From contig OX424563.1 in NCBI GenBank assembly GCA_949152475.1, positions 16,961,001 through 17,025,000 of the forward strand: a stretch of 64,000 bases of DNA. Direction: 5' to 3'. The position numbers and the translations under genes are program-made. Position 1 is the stretch's first letter. The number at the start of each line of letters is the position of its first letter. Positions 22,031-32,727 of the stretch are shown piece by piece. The notes beneath the pieces were generated by a model, which did not search any database, was not told the DNA's origin, and was given only the letters and a program-made list of their open reading frames with translations. This stretch comes from Terebella lapidaria (Eukaryota > Annelida > Polychaeta > Terebellida > Terebellidae).

Positions 22031-23015
22031 CATATTAACATCTCTTGGCTCATATTTTGGTGTTCACTAATGTTGCCCCTTCACATTATTGTTAATAGTT
22101 GTGTGAAGCACCTGAGTCTGTAATGTTATATTTATATTCATATCTAGTTCGTGTGTACTTTCCCAGGGACATGACACAAATATGAAGTAAAGGATTTGCT
22201 GTGACTGCCAACATACAACATCTATGCAACTTCTCATTCTGCAGGCAAATCACGTGTAGGTTTTGTTTCAACCTCCCCTCGGAATATTGCTATGAATATA
22301 CTCATTTTCTGTATTCTATTTGAAACATTATTCGATCAGAACGCCAAGGGAAATAAAAAGTTGATTCTCGTACACAATGGACCAGTGGGAATGGTTCACC
22401 ATTTCAAGAAAGTGGGGGTAAAATGCGTGTCATAATAAACCTGGTCATTCTAACGGGCAAAGTGTCAACCCTTAGAATATATAGGAAGCTAAATTAATGT
22501 TTGCTTGTGTTATGGGAACTTCCTCTACGTTGTTATAACTAAAATATGATCCGAGTTCACAGAATGACAATCAAAATGAAAGTCACTAGATGTTACTCTG
22601 ATTAATAATTTCTTGATTGAGTCATCTGTCTTGCCACAGTTGATACAAAGTTCTTGAATGACTCTCAGAATAACACATTCGGAACCAAAATATCATAGGA
22701 TACACTTCTTGGCTGGAATTGGTTCCATCATTGACATAAAAATATGAGACAACTAGATTTATCAGGAAGCATTTTCCAGAGCGTAAACTGACGCAGCACT
22801 CACCGAGTTCAATCCCCATGGATGATGTGTGATTGTGTGTAGTAACAGCAGACAGGGAAGCCCGGTAAGTGATTTAGAAAGGAAATTATCTCCGGAGACA
22901 ATGAAATATCTCTGCTAGAAGGTGTGTAATTCTTGTTTCATTTCTATGGGTTCTCTTCAGCTGGTGGAGAAATCGAACGAGTGCACAATTGTGGCCATTT
23001 TGATGGATATTTCTA
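22031..23015. repeat. Old duplication blocks H and A, copy 4
   Basis: Best-preserved partner of 6591-7255: AAGTGGGGGTAAAATGCGTG versus AGGTGGGGGTCAAATGCATG, CGGAACCAAAATATCATAGG, GAGACAACTAGATTTATCAG, GGAAGCATTTTCC and GTGCACAATTGTGGCCATTT. Confidence 0.75.
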
Positions 23016-23034
23016 TACCTGTACACTTACTGTA

Positions 23035-23290
23035 CATACACATATCACTCTCAATTTGAGTGAATCCAGTTGTGTGAATGTAGATGCCTTGAACCTCAAA
23101 CATGTCATAATTCAACCCATTGCCATGTCCATATTTTCAGCAAATGTCTCAATTCACTTTAGGTTATCGTACCTATGGTCTGATAACCTACAGGAATGCT
23201 ATTGTGTCCATTCTCTGAAAATCCATCTTTTTTCTGTTTTCCACAATATTACGTTTGAAGTTGACCATCCAGCCAAATCATTCTGATATT
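23035..23290. repeat. Old duplication block gamma, copy 2, with perfect hairpin
   Basis: Partner of 7275-7520. At about 23161 it contains AGGTTATC, a 13-base loop including CTATGGTC, then GATAACCT: a perfect 8-bp stem. The same motif in the element at 55219 suggests an old Helentron-like end carried inside the duplicated unit. Confidence 0.65.
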
Positions 23291-24224
23291 TTGAACAGCA
23301 ATGTCCATGAAAAAGTATTCCCCATAGGTTAATCAGCATCGTGTGACTTTTTTGTTCTCTAGCGGCGATCTGCGAGTTTTGGTCATTTTTATTTGAAAAC
23401 AAAGCAGTTATTTTCGTTGACCTTTTTGTTTGAATCAAGTTACTTTGTGCTATGGACTACTATGTGGTAAACATTACAATGGAAAAGAATTCAGTGGCTT
23501 TGCCTTCCAAAATATGAGTTGTGTTCATTGGTGCTCCTATGACTTCGAGGGAAAGTCGACATTAGCACATCCAAACTAGAAGTGGACTATAACAATTTCA
23601 TTGGTGAACTTTCTGACATTATTGAAAATGACCGCCATTTCAATCCACATTTTCGAACATTCTAGCTAACATTGTATTTTTCTCCAATATTTCTAGACTA
23701 CAGAAACTAGTATAGACTACGATTTATTCACTCCGGATCAAATGTACCTTCCAAAGTTGAGATTAGACTCATGTAAATGTTCAAATCCAATAAGAATAGT
23801 TTAGTAAGTATCTGTGTGATATATTGCATCCATTTAGGAACCGTTGAAGCCAAAATCATGGCTATTAAAATGATTCTATCATGTCAAACATGTATGTTTA
23901 ACAAAACATATACGTGTAACTTGAGAAACTGAGTAAAAGTTTCAATCACCCAAAACCCCTTTGACTTAGTGCAATATCTCGGGTACCTAAAAGGTGTCGC
24001 ATTTTAGTGATCAGGGTTTTAATTTTGTATACAAACTTGGATCTTAGTCTACTGATATTGTTGACGCCTTTATTTGTGCCACATATCATAAAACTGTCAA
24101 ACATCATGATTCAGTGAGCGAAAGAGATTTACATACTGTACACCCTATTCTGTACGAAAACAATATGGGCTGTTCTACAATCAGTTTTGTGGCAAGTTGC
24201 TCCAACATAACTCTTTCAGTGTCC
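23291..24224. other. Unassigned AT-rich stretch
   Basis: About 930 bp. A weak match of 23470-23650 to 7610-7760 (TTCAGTGGCTTTGCC, GAGTTGTGT, TTGGTGCTCC, AAGTCGAC) shows it belongs to the duplicated unit. No gene. Confidence 0.45.
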
Positions 24225-24740
24225 TGTGGAATGTCTTATTCTGACTGAACACTGAGCAAACTTGACCAGTATGTACTGTTTTGTTTAATAAATACTACTG
24301 CACCCCTACGTGCCAACCGATGACCATAATTCGTTGCCATGACTGCAAGACCTGGCTGGTGACACAACCGAGAAATATGAATGGAATTCTGATGAAAGAT
24401 TCCAGTGGTGTAATACCTCAGAGACCGGTACAGACTGCTGAGCAATCTACTGACAATATGACACATCCTGGTCACATGGGGACTGATAATTTTTGTTTTC
24501 GCAAACAGTTTTCATAATGTAGATGAACAAGGCTGCTCGTGATATAAATGTGTTGCAAATCTCAAATATTATGATACATGATCAATATAGGCCTTAAGGC
24601 GTGGGAAGTAAAACTGTATAGTACAATTATGTCTAAGCCATTCTATAATTCTAAACATGTAACTGAAAAAAAAACTGGCATAACGTAACATAATAATTGG
24701 TTGGAAGGTTTTGATAGACTACCAGAGAGGTTGTAAATGT
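24225..24740. repeat. Old duplication block E, copy 2
   Basis: Partner of 7825-8290: TAATACTACTGCACCCC-like start, AACCGATGACCAT, TGACACAACCGAGAAATATG, CATGGGGACTGATAATTTT, GTTTTCGCAAACAGTTTTCA, ATGATACATGATCAATATA, GGCGTGGGAAGTAAAACTGT and TTTTGATAGACTACC. Confidence 0.75.
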
Positions 24741-24869
24741 AAGTATCAATCTATTACAACCGATACAGCCGATAATGTAAATTACATTAATATTCATCCT
24801 GAATACACTTCCGACATGCACCTTGCTGTTTTTTATCACTCAAAGTGGTTTGTTTGTGAGCAAATGTAC

Positions 24870-25580
24870 ATATTTGATGTGCATATTTCCTGAAATGAGG
24901 AAATTATATATGATGCCATAAATGCATCAACAGATAATGGATTAAGTCCTAGACTACGCTTCAAAAAATTCATAATTTATGTGTTAGATAGTTTCACTGG
25001 TGCTTCCCATCTATATGTACCTTCAGTCAGTCGAAATCACTAATATTTCTGTAATTACCATGAGAGGAAACATGTTTGCAACATCATATATTTATTGCAC
25101 AACTATTCTACAGAGTTGTGATTAAATTGTAATAATCGAAGTAGGAAATATGGTTGTTTATTCCAAATGAAAATAAAATATTCATCACTTGTTCTTTGAG
25201 ACAACTTGATCAATTAGAAAGTTTGCGCACCAATACGCAGCACTAGTATGTGAAGCACCTGCATGTGGTATTAATGTGTTATCAGGACTATGGCAAGGGC
25301 TTTGTCTGGCGGACATATTTACATTCTTGGTCCTTGTGTTTGTCTAGGGGCTGATCTGGGGGCCGCCTGTGTACACACTACACAGAGATACAGATGAGAC
25401 ACTCGTTAAATATTGCGCATATTACCATTTTTCATGCTAGTGCTGAACATATTGTACACCACCTCTAAAGACATTTATCGTCTTCGTACAAAGAGTCTGT
25501 TGGTATATCTTGTTAAATATGATATAGGAAGTACCTAATTCAGAGCTGGAGCTTTATACTATTATCGGTTCTGTGAAACT
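24870..25580. repeat. Old duplication blocks delta, K and Z (start), copy 2; empty site of the RT element
   Basis: Delta (24870-25120) and K (25285-25430) align with 8330-8940. Z (25440-25580) aligns with 10440-10560. The RT-bearing 1.5 kb present at 8943-10440 is missing here, so this marks the pre-insertion arrangement. Confidence 0.7.
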
Positions 25581-25624
25581 GTTGAGGGTTTTCTTTAGAT
25601 TTAGTCATTTCCGTAAGGTAAATA

Positions 25625-26330
25625 TTATAAGATCCGATTTGAATCTTCTGGTTTGGTTTGCTTTTGGCAACTCATTTCAAGCAAATATCGAATTGTCATT
25701 CGACAAAATAAAGAATGAATTTGCTCGACCGTGAATAATAATCACCGTGAATCAATGCAATTATTGAACAGAAATTTTTATATAAGACACACCTACTATG
25801 AATTATTTTGCGTTTTATTTCATTTGGCAACTACTCCAAATAGTGTCCGATTGTGGTTGATTTAAAACGACTCAGTCTCAGTTATCCTTTCGGGACATAT
25901 TATGCACAGCACTATCCATTACCTGTTTAATATATGGGTTCTACGCTCGAACCGATTACTAGTTATGCAACGATTTACAGGGTATAGTTTGGTTCAAAGA
26001 CTAACACCAACAAAAAAGGCGTGGAAAAAATGTTTTAAAGGGAATGAAAATGGACCGTCGACACAGTTTCCTGTAGCCGCCCTCGGGGTGAGTGGAGGTG
26101 ATTAGTCTGGGCTGAGAGCTGAGCTGCCGCTTCCTTCTGTGTGGATTATATCCATTAGCTGCCCATGGTCTTTTGTGTATTTGGTTCCGGAGCGCTAAGA
26201 CTTTTAAAGCACTAATGTACGGAAAGTGATTTTTACAGTTAGCTTCCAGCATACAAAATGATCGTAATGTTAGAATTACTGGCGCATTGTTACCTGCATT
26301 AGAACAGGGTACTTTTGTTTCGCAAGTAGC
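25625..26330. repeat. Old duplication blocks Z (end) and C, copy 2
   Basis: Z end (25625-25745) then C (26010-26310). C shows CACAGTTTCCTGTAGCCGCC, CTCGGGGTGAGTGGAGGTGA, GTGTGGATTATATCCATTAG and CTTTTGTGTATTTGG. The retroelement fragment that follows C in copy 1 is absent. Confidence 0.7.
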
Positions 26331-26684
26331 ATATCTTTTGGACAAAATGTCGGGAATATGTATATTAGATTACTACTGATGTTTTTATTGAATCAATTGA
26401 ACTGAATTCCTTAATAAACCCATGTTATTCAGCTACATTATTAAGTTGTGGAATACATTGTATTCCATCCAAGTGCTATGAACAGCATTTAATCACATGA
26501 TCTATAAATGAATGGCAGCAATGCAATGAAGGAAGATATTTACATTGATCTGTGATGTTTTATATTATACCTTGCAATTTAGTTTTTATAATGATCATTC
26601 TGCCTTTTTCTATATATTGTATGTTACCTGTACAAACAAAGTGAACAACATGGGCACAAACATATGCAACAAGTATAGATTCAC
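26331..26684. other. Unassigned AT-rich stretch
   Basis: No feature recognised between blocks C and F. Confidence 0.3.
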
Positions 26685-27240
26685 CAGCTGGAAGCTTGAA
26701 CGGTTATACCATGCAACTTCAAGTGAGAAGGAACCGAAGAGTATGTAAATAACAAGCTTTCAACAAGAGAGCCGTGATATTTGTTTTAAACTTATCTGCA
26801 CAGAAGCCTTACCAATTAGCTTGTCTGGGATATCAGCCTGTTCTTGTCAATAAGTACTCATACTGTAAAATATCAGCAAGAATAACACGTACTGTCGGAA
26901 ACTAGTGTTACGAAAATAGTAACAAATCAAATGAAGATATATGCATAAAGATCTACACAATCTGTACAAAACTTCAGGTTTTTAGTGTAATGTTTTTTTC
27001 TGGTCAGTATGCAATTTTGTGGACATATATGCTCAGAATGCATGCTCATGTCTGCTAAATTCCGAACCCGAATTTGCATGATCTTTCAAAGTAACAAGAT
27101 GCACGTTAGATTCATCTTCCCGGACAGCAGCAAATTTCCATTGGTCTGACCTCATCATTTTCTCCATGCAAATGTGAACCATTTGTATGTGTTTGTATCT
27201 AGCCAATGACAGTAAAACGTGTAATAAATACGACAAGAGT
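26685..27240. repeat. Old duplication blocks F and G, copy 1
   Basis: F: AACAAGCTTTCAACAAGAGA, GCCGTGATA and ATTAGCTTGTCTG, shared with 30505-30650 and 49085-49245. G: CTGACCTCATCAT and GTGTAATAAATAC, shared with 30850-31080, 47235-47465 and 49440-49520; G is more diverged here. Confidence 0.6.
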
Positions 27241-27755
27241 TACATTCACTATCCATCCACGAATGCATACAATGTGCCAAGGAGTAGGGTTTGTTATTCC
27301 GAACTGATGGAAATTACATTTATATGCTGAAATATATTCTGCCTGTGTGGATTGATATTTATTTCATCTGCCCTCTCTGGCTGAGTCATCGATTGTTGTA
27401 GCATTTCCAATATAAGGGACGTGATTTACATGTCTGACCCGAGTCCTCGATTTTACTAGCAACTCTAATGACAAGCGTGGTGTTTTCCCCTTTTGCTCCA
27501 TGTTGATGTTGACATCCTGATATGCATACATGTTAGAAATTGTAATTAATGAATCCATGCTACATTAACACTTGATAGATATAGCGAATATAGTGAGTAT
27601 AGTGAATATAGTGAATATTTCAAATTTTGAGATTATCATAACGATATTTATGAGATTATCATAACGTTGCTGACCGATTACCATAATGCATGGTATCATT
27701 GAAAACTTAATCATGAGAGACACTATATATTACAAATTTCTCCTCAAAAACGGGA
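27241..27755. other. Unassigned stretch with short simple repeats
   Basis: Holds an ATAGTGAATATAGTGAATAT-type run (27575-27615) and two GAGATTATCATAACG copies (about 27630 and 27655). No gene. Confidence 0.4.
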
Positions 27756-27759
27756 AAAT

Positions 27760-28460
27760 TAAAAAAAAATTAGCCCAAGGGTTAAGAAAGGTTACCGAAC
27801 AATATATATTTCAGATATTAGCCTTTTGTCCCATGACCTCAAAAGTGAGGTCTTTGATCAATTCACGGGAAAATCACGAGAATATCCAGCATATCATTTA
27901 TAGTATGTCCACAACTGATTCCTGAGCTGTTAAGTCAATAATGAGCCAGATATTAGTCATTTTGTGATCTGACCTGGAAAATATGGTCGAAATGTCAAAT
28001 TCAAGATCATCAGAATATTCAGCATATAATTCCCCATATGTTCACTATGGATTACTAAATTGTAAAGTAGATAATAAGCCATTTTGTTCTCTGACCTTGC
28101 AAATGAGGTCGAAGGTCAAATTCAAGGTCTCCAAAATAATAGCATATGTCATTTCGTATAGGTTCCAATTGATTCCTAAGCTGTGAAGTCGATAATAAGC
28201 GAGACAGGTCGATGATAAGTTGACAATAAGCGAGATATTGGCCATTTTGTCCTGCAACCTTGAAAATTAGGTCAAAGGTCAAAATCAAGGTCGTGAGAAT
28301 ATTCACCATATATAATTTCATATTTGTCCACAATTGATTCCTAATCTCTAATCTTATTATTAAGTGAGATATTTGGAGAAATGTGCCCCGTTATAAAGCA
28401 TAGGAGAATTTAACATGGGAAAGTCCCATTTGGGCCGATTTTGAGCCCAAAATTTTTACT
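27760..28460 (-). mobile_element. Helentron-like satellite element, short inverted copy
   Basis: On the minus strand it reads as the element at 55185-57990. It has CCCATGTTAAATT and CCTATGCTTTATAA near one end (28395-28430), four to five ~140-bp units with GACCTTGAATTTGACCTTTG, and at the other end TATATATTGTTCGGTAACCT followed by CCTTGGGCTAATTTT (27810 down to 27765). The 5' hairpin end present at 55219 is not seen, so this copy is truncated. It sits between blocks G and L, where the 47-kb copy has unrelated DNA. Confidence 0.65.
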
Positions 28461-28489
28461 TATTTTACCTACGTGTCTGCACATATATT

Positions 28490-28610
28490 TCTATGTTAAA
28501 CATGGCTATCCAAAATATTTTATCATGTCAACAATATGAATGCAAACTACGCACAGTTGACCACATCCTCATATCGTTTGACAACGCCATATCCCGGGTC
28601 CATGTGAAGT
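28490..28610. repeat. Old duplication block L, copy 1
   Basis: AACATGGCTATCCAAAATAT and TTTTATCATGTCAACA, then ATATCCCGG, match 47740-47860. In both places block E follows. Confidence 0.55.
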
Positions 28611-29044
28611 TCGGCAGTATTGCAAAACCCGGTCATTTATTATATACAATGGAATTTTTCAGGAACACCATTTCCACAACACACCCATTCTCCTAACAAG
28701 ATTTTGGCGATCCCGAAATTCCTCCATTTTGTTTGTTTAATAAACACTACATGTACACCAATGCAACCATTCCCGTGTTCCAATCAGCAATCACCTGGCC
28801 AAAGTCACAACCACTTTCTCACTCCCCCGAATCAGACACCATTTTCTACGATGCAGCGTTGTCAGTTCAAGTGCATCAGCCGTGACAATTCCCTAATCGA
28901 TTTAGCTCGATATATTTGGACTTCATATATTAATTCATATCTATAACTAGTATAGGCCCTGAAACTTGGCATTTGTCATTGTGTTGATGTCTAATACCAT
29001 GAGCTAAAGCTATGCAAGCTGTTATGCCAGCTTACAACAGAACT
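28611..29044. other. Unassigned stretch
   Basis: A 108-codon open frame (28620-28946) has no recognisable domain and a low-complexity, proline/asparagine-rich make-up. I do not call it a gene. Confidence 0.35.
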
Positions 29045-29430
29045 GACTGAACTGACTGATTCTGACTGAACGCTGTGAGCAAACTAGACCAGTATACACT
29101 GGTTTGTTTGATCCACACTTCTGCACCTCTTCGTGCCAACCAATCACCATTATTCGTTGCGATGACAGCAAAACCTTATTGGCGACACAACTGAGAAATA
29201 TGAACGGAATTCTAATAAACCAGTCCGATAGTGAATTCATTTAGTAATACTCTCCTCAGACCGGTACAGACCGCTGGGACACCTGTGTCCCATCACAATT
29301 AAAAAAAATTTGGTTGGCACAAACAGTTTCATTTGCAGATAAACAAGTAACTAAAATTACTCGTGACATGACTGTGTTGTAATTCTGGGAAATGATTATA
29401 CGTTATCAATTTGATTCTTGGAAAGCAGTG
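29045..29430. repeat. Old duplication block E, copy 3
   Basis: GCAAACTAGACCAGTATACA, TTCGTTGCGATGACAGCAA, GGCGACACAACTGAGAAATA, GGAATTCTAATAAACCAGTC and ACCGGTACAGACCGCTGGGA. Closest to copy 4 at 48110-48490, with which it shares the ATTCTAATAAACCAGTCC variant. Confidence 0.75.
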
Positions 29431-29830
29431 TTTACAGAGAAACACTGCAATACGGGAATTAAAACTGCATTCAATAATGTACATATTTAGCCATTCTGTA
29501 ATTACAGACATGTAAGCGGTACAATGTGATGCGCACAGACGGTATAATTTGTCGCATATTGTTGGAACCCCTGAATTGCATCGTAAATATAATCTTTAAA
29601 AACTGCTTAGCTCACAGTTATGTTCGTGAGCAAGCGTAAATAATATACAGTTCATCCTATGAAATGAGAAAACGATATATTAGTACCTGTGCAACTGATA
29701 CTACTAGAATACTAATACAACATCTACCGAATATAGGCATATAGGCAGTGTTTTTGTGACACTCACATGGCTATTCCTGATAATATTATTCGCATTTGAC
29801 CATTTACACTGATCTTAAAATAATAAAATG

Positions 29831-30335
29831 TTGAGTATGGTTAATTTCCTGGTTGATAATGTCTTTGTGGAGTTTGGTGGTCGGATATAAACTTCCTATG
29901 GGTACAAATCGTGCATCATTATTGGCAGACCTGTTTTATACTCATATGAGTCAGATTTCATTCAACATCTACACGAATGAGCATCTATAAAGCTGACTAG
30001 CTTTGGTCCTCCTATGGGTACAAATCGTGCACCATTATTGGCAGACCTGTTCTATATTCATATGAGTCAGACATCTACACAGATGAGCATCTATAAAGCT
30101 AACTAGCAACTTTAATTTCAGTTTCCGAAAGATAGATGATGTATTTTCATTGCATAATCCCAAGTTTGGTGATTATTTGGATGCTATATAATATCATAAG
30201 GAACTTATGATACTACAGACTTCTCTAATTTTTCCGATTTAGATCCAAGGTTGGAGATTGATAACGATTCTAACTTGTCAACTAGACCATATGACAAGGG
30301 TGATGATTTCAATTTTTCCATAGTTAATTCCAGGT
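29831..30335 (+). mobile_element. Rearranged fragment of the Penelope-like/related retroelement
   Basis: Matches 9535-9960 in pieces: TATGGTTAATTTCCTGGTTG, GGTACAAATCGTGCACCATT, ATTGGCAGACCTGTT, GATAGATGATGTATT and GTTGGAGATTGATAACGATT. The PMGTNCA-type segment (about 29890-29995) is repeated at 30008-30105, a local tandem duplication of ~118 bp. Clearly dead. Confidence 0.75.
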
Positions 30336-30504
30336 TTGTGATCACAAACATACGTACACACACATGCACGAACATAACTTGCAACAACATGTGATGTTGG
30401 CACCATAGTCTGTTCGGCAAATTCAACGTTTACTAGCTATTATATATTCTGATATACAAAATGTGTCATTTTGGTGCTCGAGCGGTCCAATCAACTCTCT
30501 AAAA

Positions 30505-31080
30505 GTAAATCAGAATGCGAGAAAGTAACAAGCTTTTAACAAGACAGCCGTGATAGTTGTCTAACACTTATCGGTACTGAAGACTTCTAAATTAGCTTGT
30601 CCGAGGGATCACACTGTTTTTGTTAATAACTGTTCATAATGTAAAAAAAACATGGATGGTATACACAATAGAAGGCAAGCAAAAAAGATTTAAAAAGTAA
30701 CTATTTAAATAAGAAACACAAAAACACGTTATCTTGTGTATGTATACACATTCTACACAATTTCATGTTTTATATCTAATTTCTTCTCTCTTTTGATCAA
30801 TGAATAATGTTGTTTAATGTATGCTCATTTATGAATACGTGCTCTACATCAACATGCCAGTTGACACTCTGAAACTGGATTCGCACGCCCCATCAATATT
30901 ACAATATGCATTTAAAATTAAACTTCCCCGGCCGCAGCCAATCTCCAAGGCACTGACCTCATCATGTCTCTATAGAAATGTGCAATCATAGTGTTGTTAT
31001 CTAGGCAGTTGATATTAGAAGGTGTAATAAATACAGCGAGAGTTATATCCGTTGGCAATGTAGGAATGAATAAATTGAGA
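30505..31080. repeat. Old duplication blocks F and G, copy 2
   Basis: F (30505-30650): AAGTAACAAGCTTTTAACAA, GACAGCCGTGATAGTTGTCT, AACACTTATCGGTA. G (30850-31080): AGTTGACACTCTGAAACTGG, CCATCAATATTACAATAT, CTTCCCCGGCCGC, CTGACCTCATCATGTCT and GTGTTGTTATCTAGG, nearly identical to 47235-47465. Confidence 0.75.
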
Positions 31081-31385
31081 AGAGCTGTATGGTTTTTTTT
31101 TCATTTAAAATTCTTGAAAATTACATTCAAACGATGGATATATGTATATAGATTCACACGTTTTCAAAAAATTGATGCATATGCCATACTAATATTCATC
31201 CACTTCTAATATCCCGGGAATCCCTCCATGTCCTGTTAGAGACTCCATAGAAGGCGCTACAGGCGACGGGAATAGTACTAGTAACCAATTGGAATATTTA
31301 TATCGACCTATTCTATATGTTTGAGGGTGATAGTTGAAACTACGTTCATTGTAAAACCTTTTACATAATCATTTGTCACGATAAG

Positions 31386-32131
31386 TGTGATAAATATCGT
31401 TCTATGGCCGATATTAGGCCGAAATGTCTGCGATCGCTGTGCAAATCACAAGGCCGGCAGTTCAGTTCAATAATTTATTTGGGCGACAATGTCCAATGAT
31501 CCAGACAGTCACATCAAGGCCGCAAATACACCTACGTCCGGTGATTCCCCGTCAATAAGATAGCCGAAAACTATGGTCCTTCTTTATCACAATTCACGTA
31601 TAAATAGTCCACAATTATTCCAAGTATTCCATACGAGCACGGCCAAACTTCTTAACAATACCTCAACACGTCTGTGCTCGTGGCGGCCATTTACTCAACT
31701 CCTAGAAAAACTGCGGGGCCGGCAACATGTGGTGTAGACTTTCCCGCCAAATGCATGCGGTGTTGTGATTGGTCATGTATGTGCTGATGTGTGCTGATCT
31801 CACCGGGAAAGTGGGTTTCCCCGGCGCGTGAACGAGACTTGTTATGCTTATATCTGTGCACGTGATGTGAGCGGTGGGTGTGTCATGTTCTATGTTTAGA
31901 AGTAGGTGCTTGTGAAGGTCAAGGCCGAAACTAACTGGGTCGATGTACCGAATGAATGGGGCCGCAAGTGCATGTGGATTGACCTGTGTATGTAACCATG
32001 ACTACATGGAGTTTATGCTTGTGATCGTATAGTCTGTACCTGTCCTGTATGTAAGTCATGTAGAATGAATGTTTGTTGTGAAATATGTATGCGCGGGAGG
32101 GATGGGGGTTACAGTCGCTAAAATTACTACA
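31386..32131 (-). repeat. 3' LTR of the 13.3-kb gypsy element
   Basis: 746 bp. In element orientation it begins TGTAGTAATTTTAGCG and ends ATATTTATCACA. It differs from the 5' LTR by a single transition in the G-rich part near the LTR start. It contains several GGCCGA/GGCCGG words like the element body. Promoter and polyadenylation signals should lie here by family rule; a TATAAATAG-like box is present on the plus strand at about 31602, but its role in the sense direction is unclear. Confidence 0.95.
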
Positions 32132-32146
32132 TTACACCCCTTCATT
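32132..32146 (-). other. Polypurine tract of the 13.3-kb element
   Basis: In element orientation AATGAAGGGGTGTAA lies immediately before the 3' LTR, the expected position of the plus-strand primer. A similar tract precedes the inferred LTR of the left element. Confidence 0.7.
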
Positions 32147-32727
32147 AATTCTACGCCCTCGGAATTACCCTACCCGGACCCTACCGTCGCCAAAAACTAA
32201 CAATAAAAAGCTAAAAAGTCCTACAAGGTCAAACCCCAACACTCACACACACACGCCGCGCGACAATGGTAAAGCACTTCATACAATAAAAATTCTAACC
32301 GTCAAAATGAACGTCATCAGTCAGTCCGTCAATAGTCACTACGATGATACATTTACACATACATGCACAACAACGAATGATGAGATATGAATGGAATGTA
32401 TGAACAAAACTCCTCGACGCTTCATAATGAAACGGAAACTATTTAGAGTCTATAAAACTGAAAAAGAAATGTTTGGATTAACCTTAACTAAATTACATGA
32501 ATAAAATACCGCGACTAGGATAACTATTTACAAATTTTGGCCGACATAACAATAAGCCGACATAACCAGGATGATCATCGTGACCAGGATTTCTCCGAGT
32601 CACTTTCTGTCATCAGGCCGACACAATGAAAGGCCGATACATCACTAGTCCTGCGTGACCAGGATTTTCAGAGGCCGACACAATCGAGGCCGGCAATTGT
32701 CTGTTTGTCACCACTGGGCCGAAACGT
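32147..32727 (-). other. 3' untranslated part between ORF3 and the 3' LTR
   Basis: About 580 bp without coding signal. Its ORF3-proximal half is rich in GGCCGACA / AGCCGACA words (five or more between 32538 and 32680); the LTR-proximal half is AC-rich with a CACACACACA run near 32245. Confidence 0.6.

Noticed and set aside
28620-28946. 108-codon plus-strand frame as a host gene
   Set aside because: Low-complexity composition, no domain, no upstream or splice evidence.
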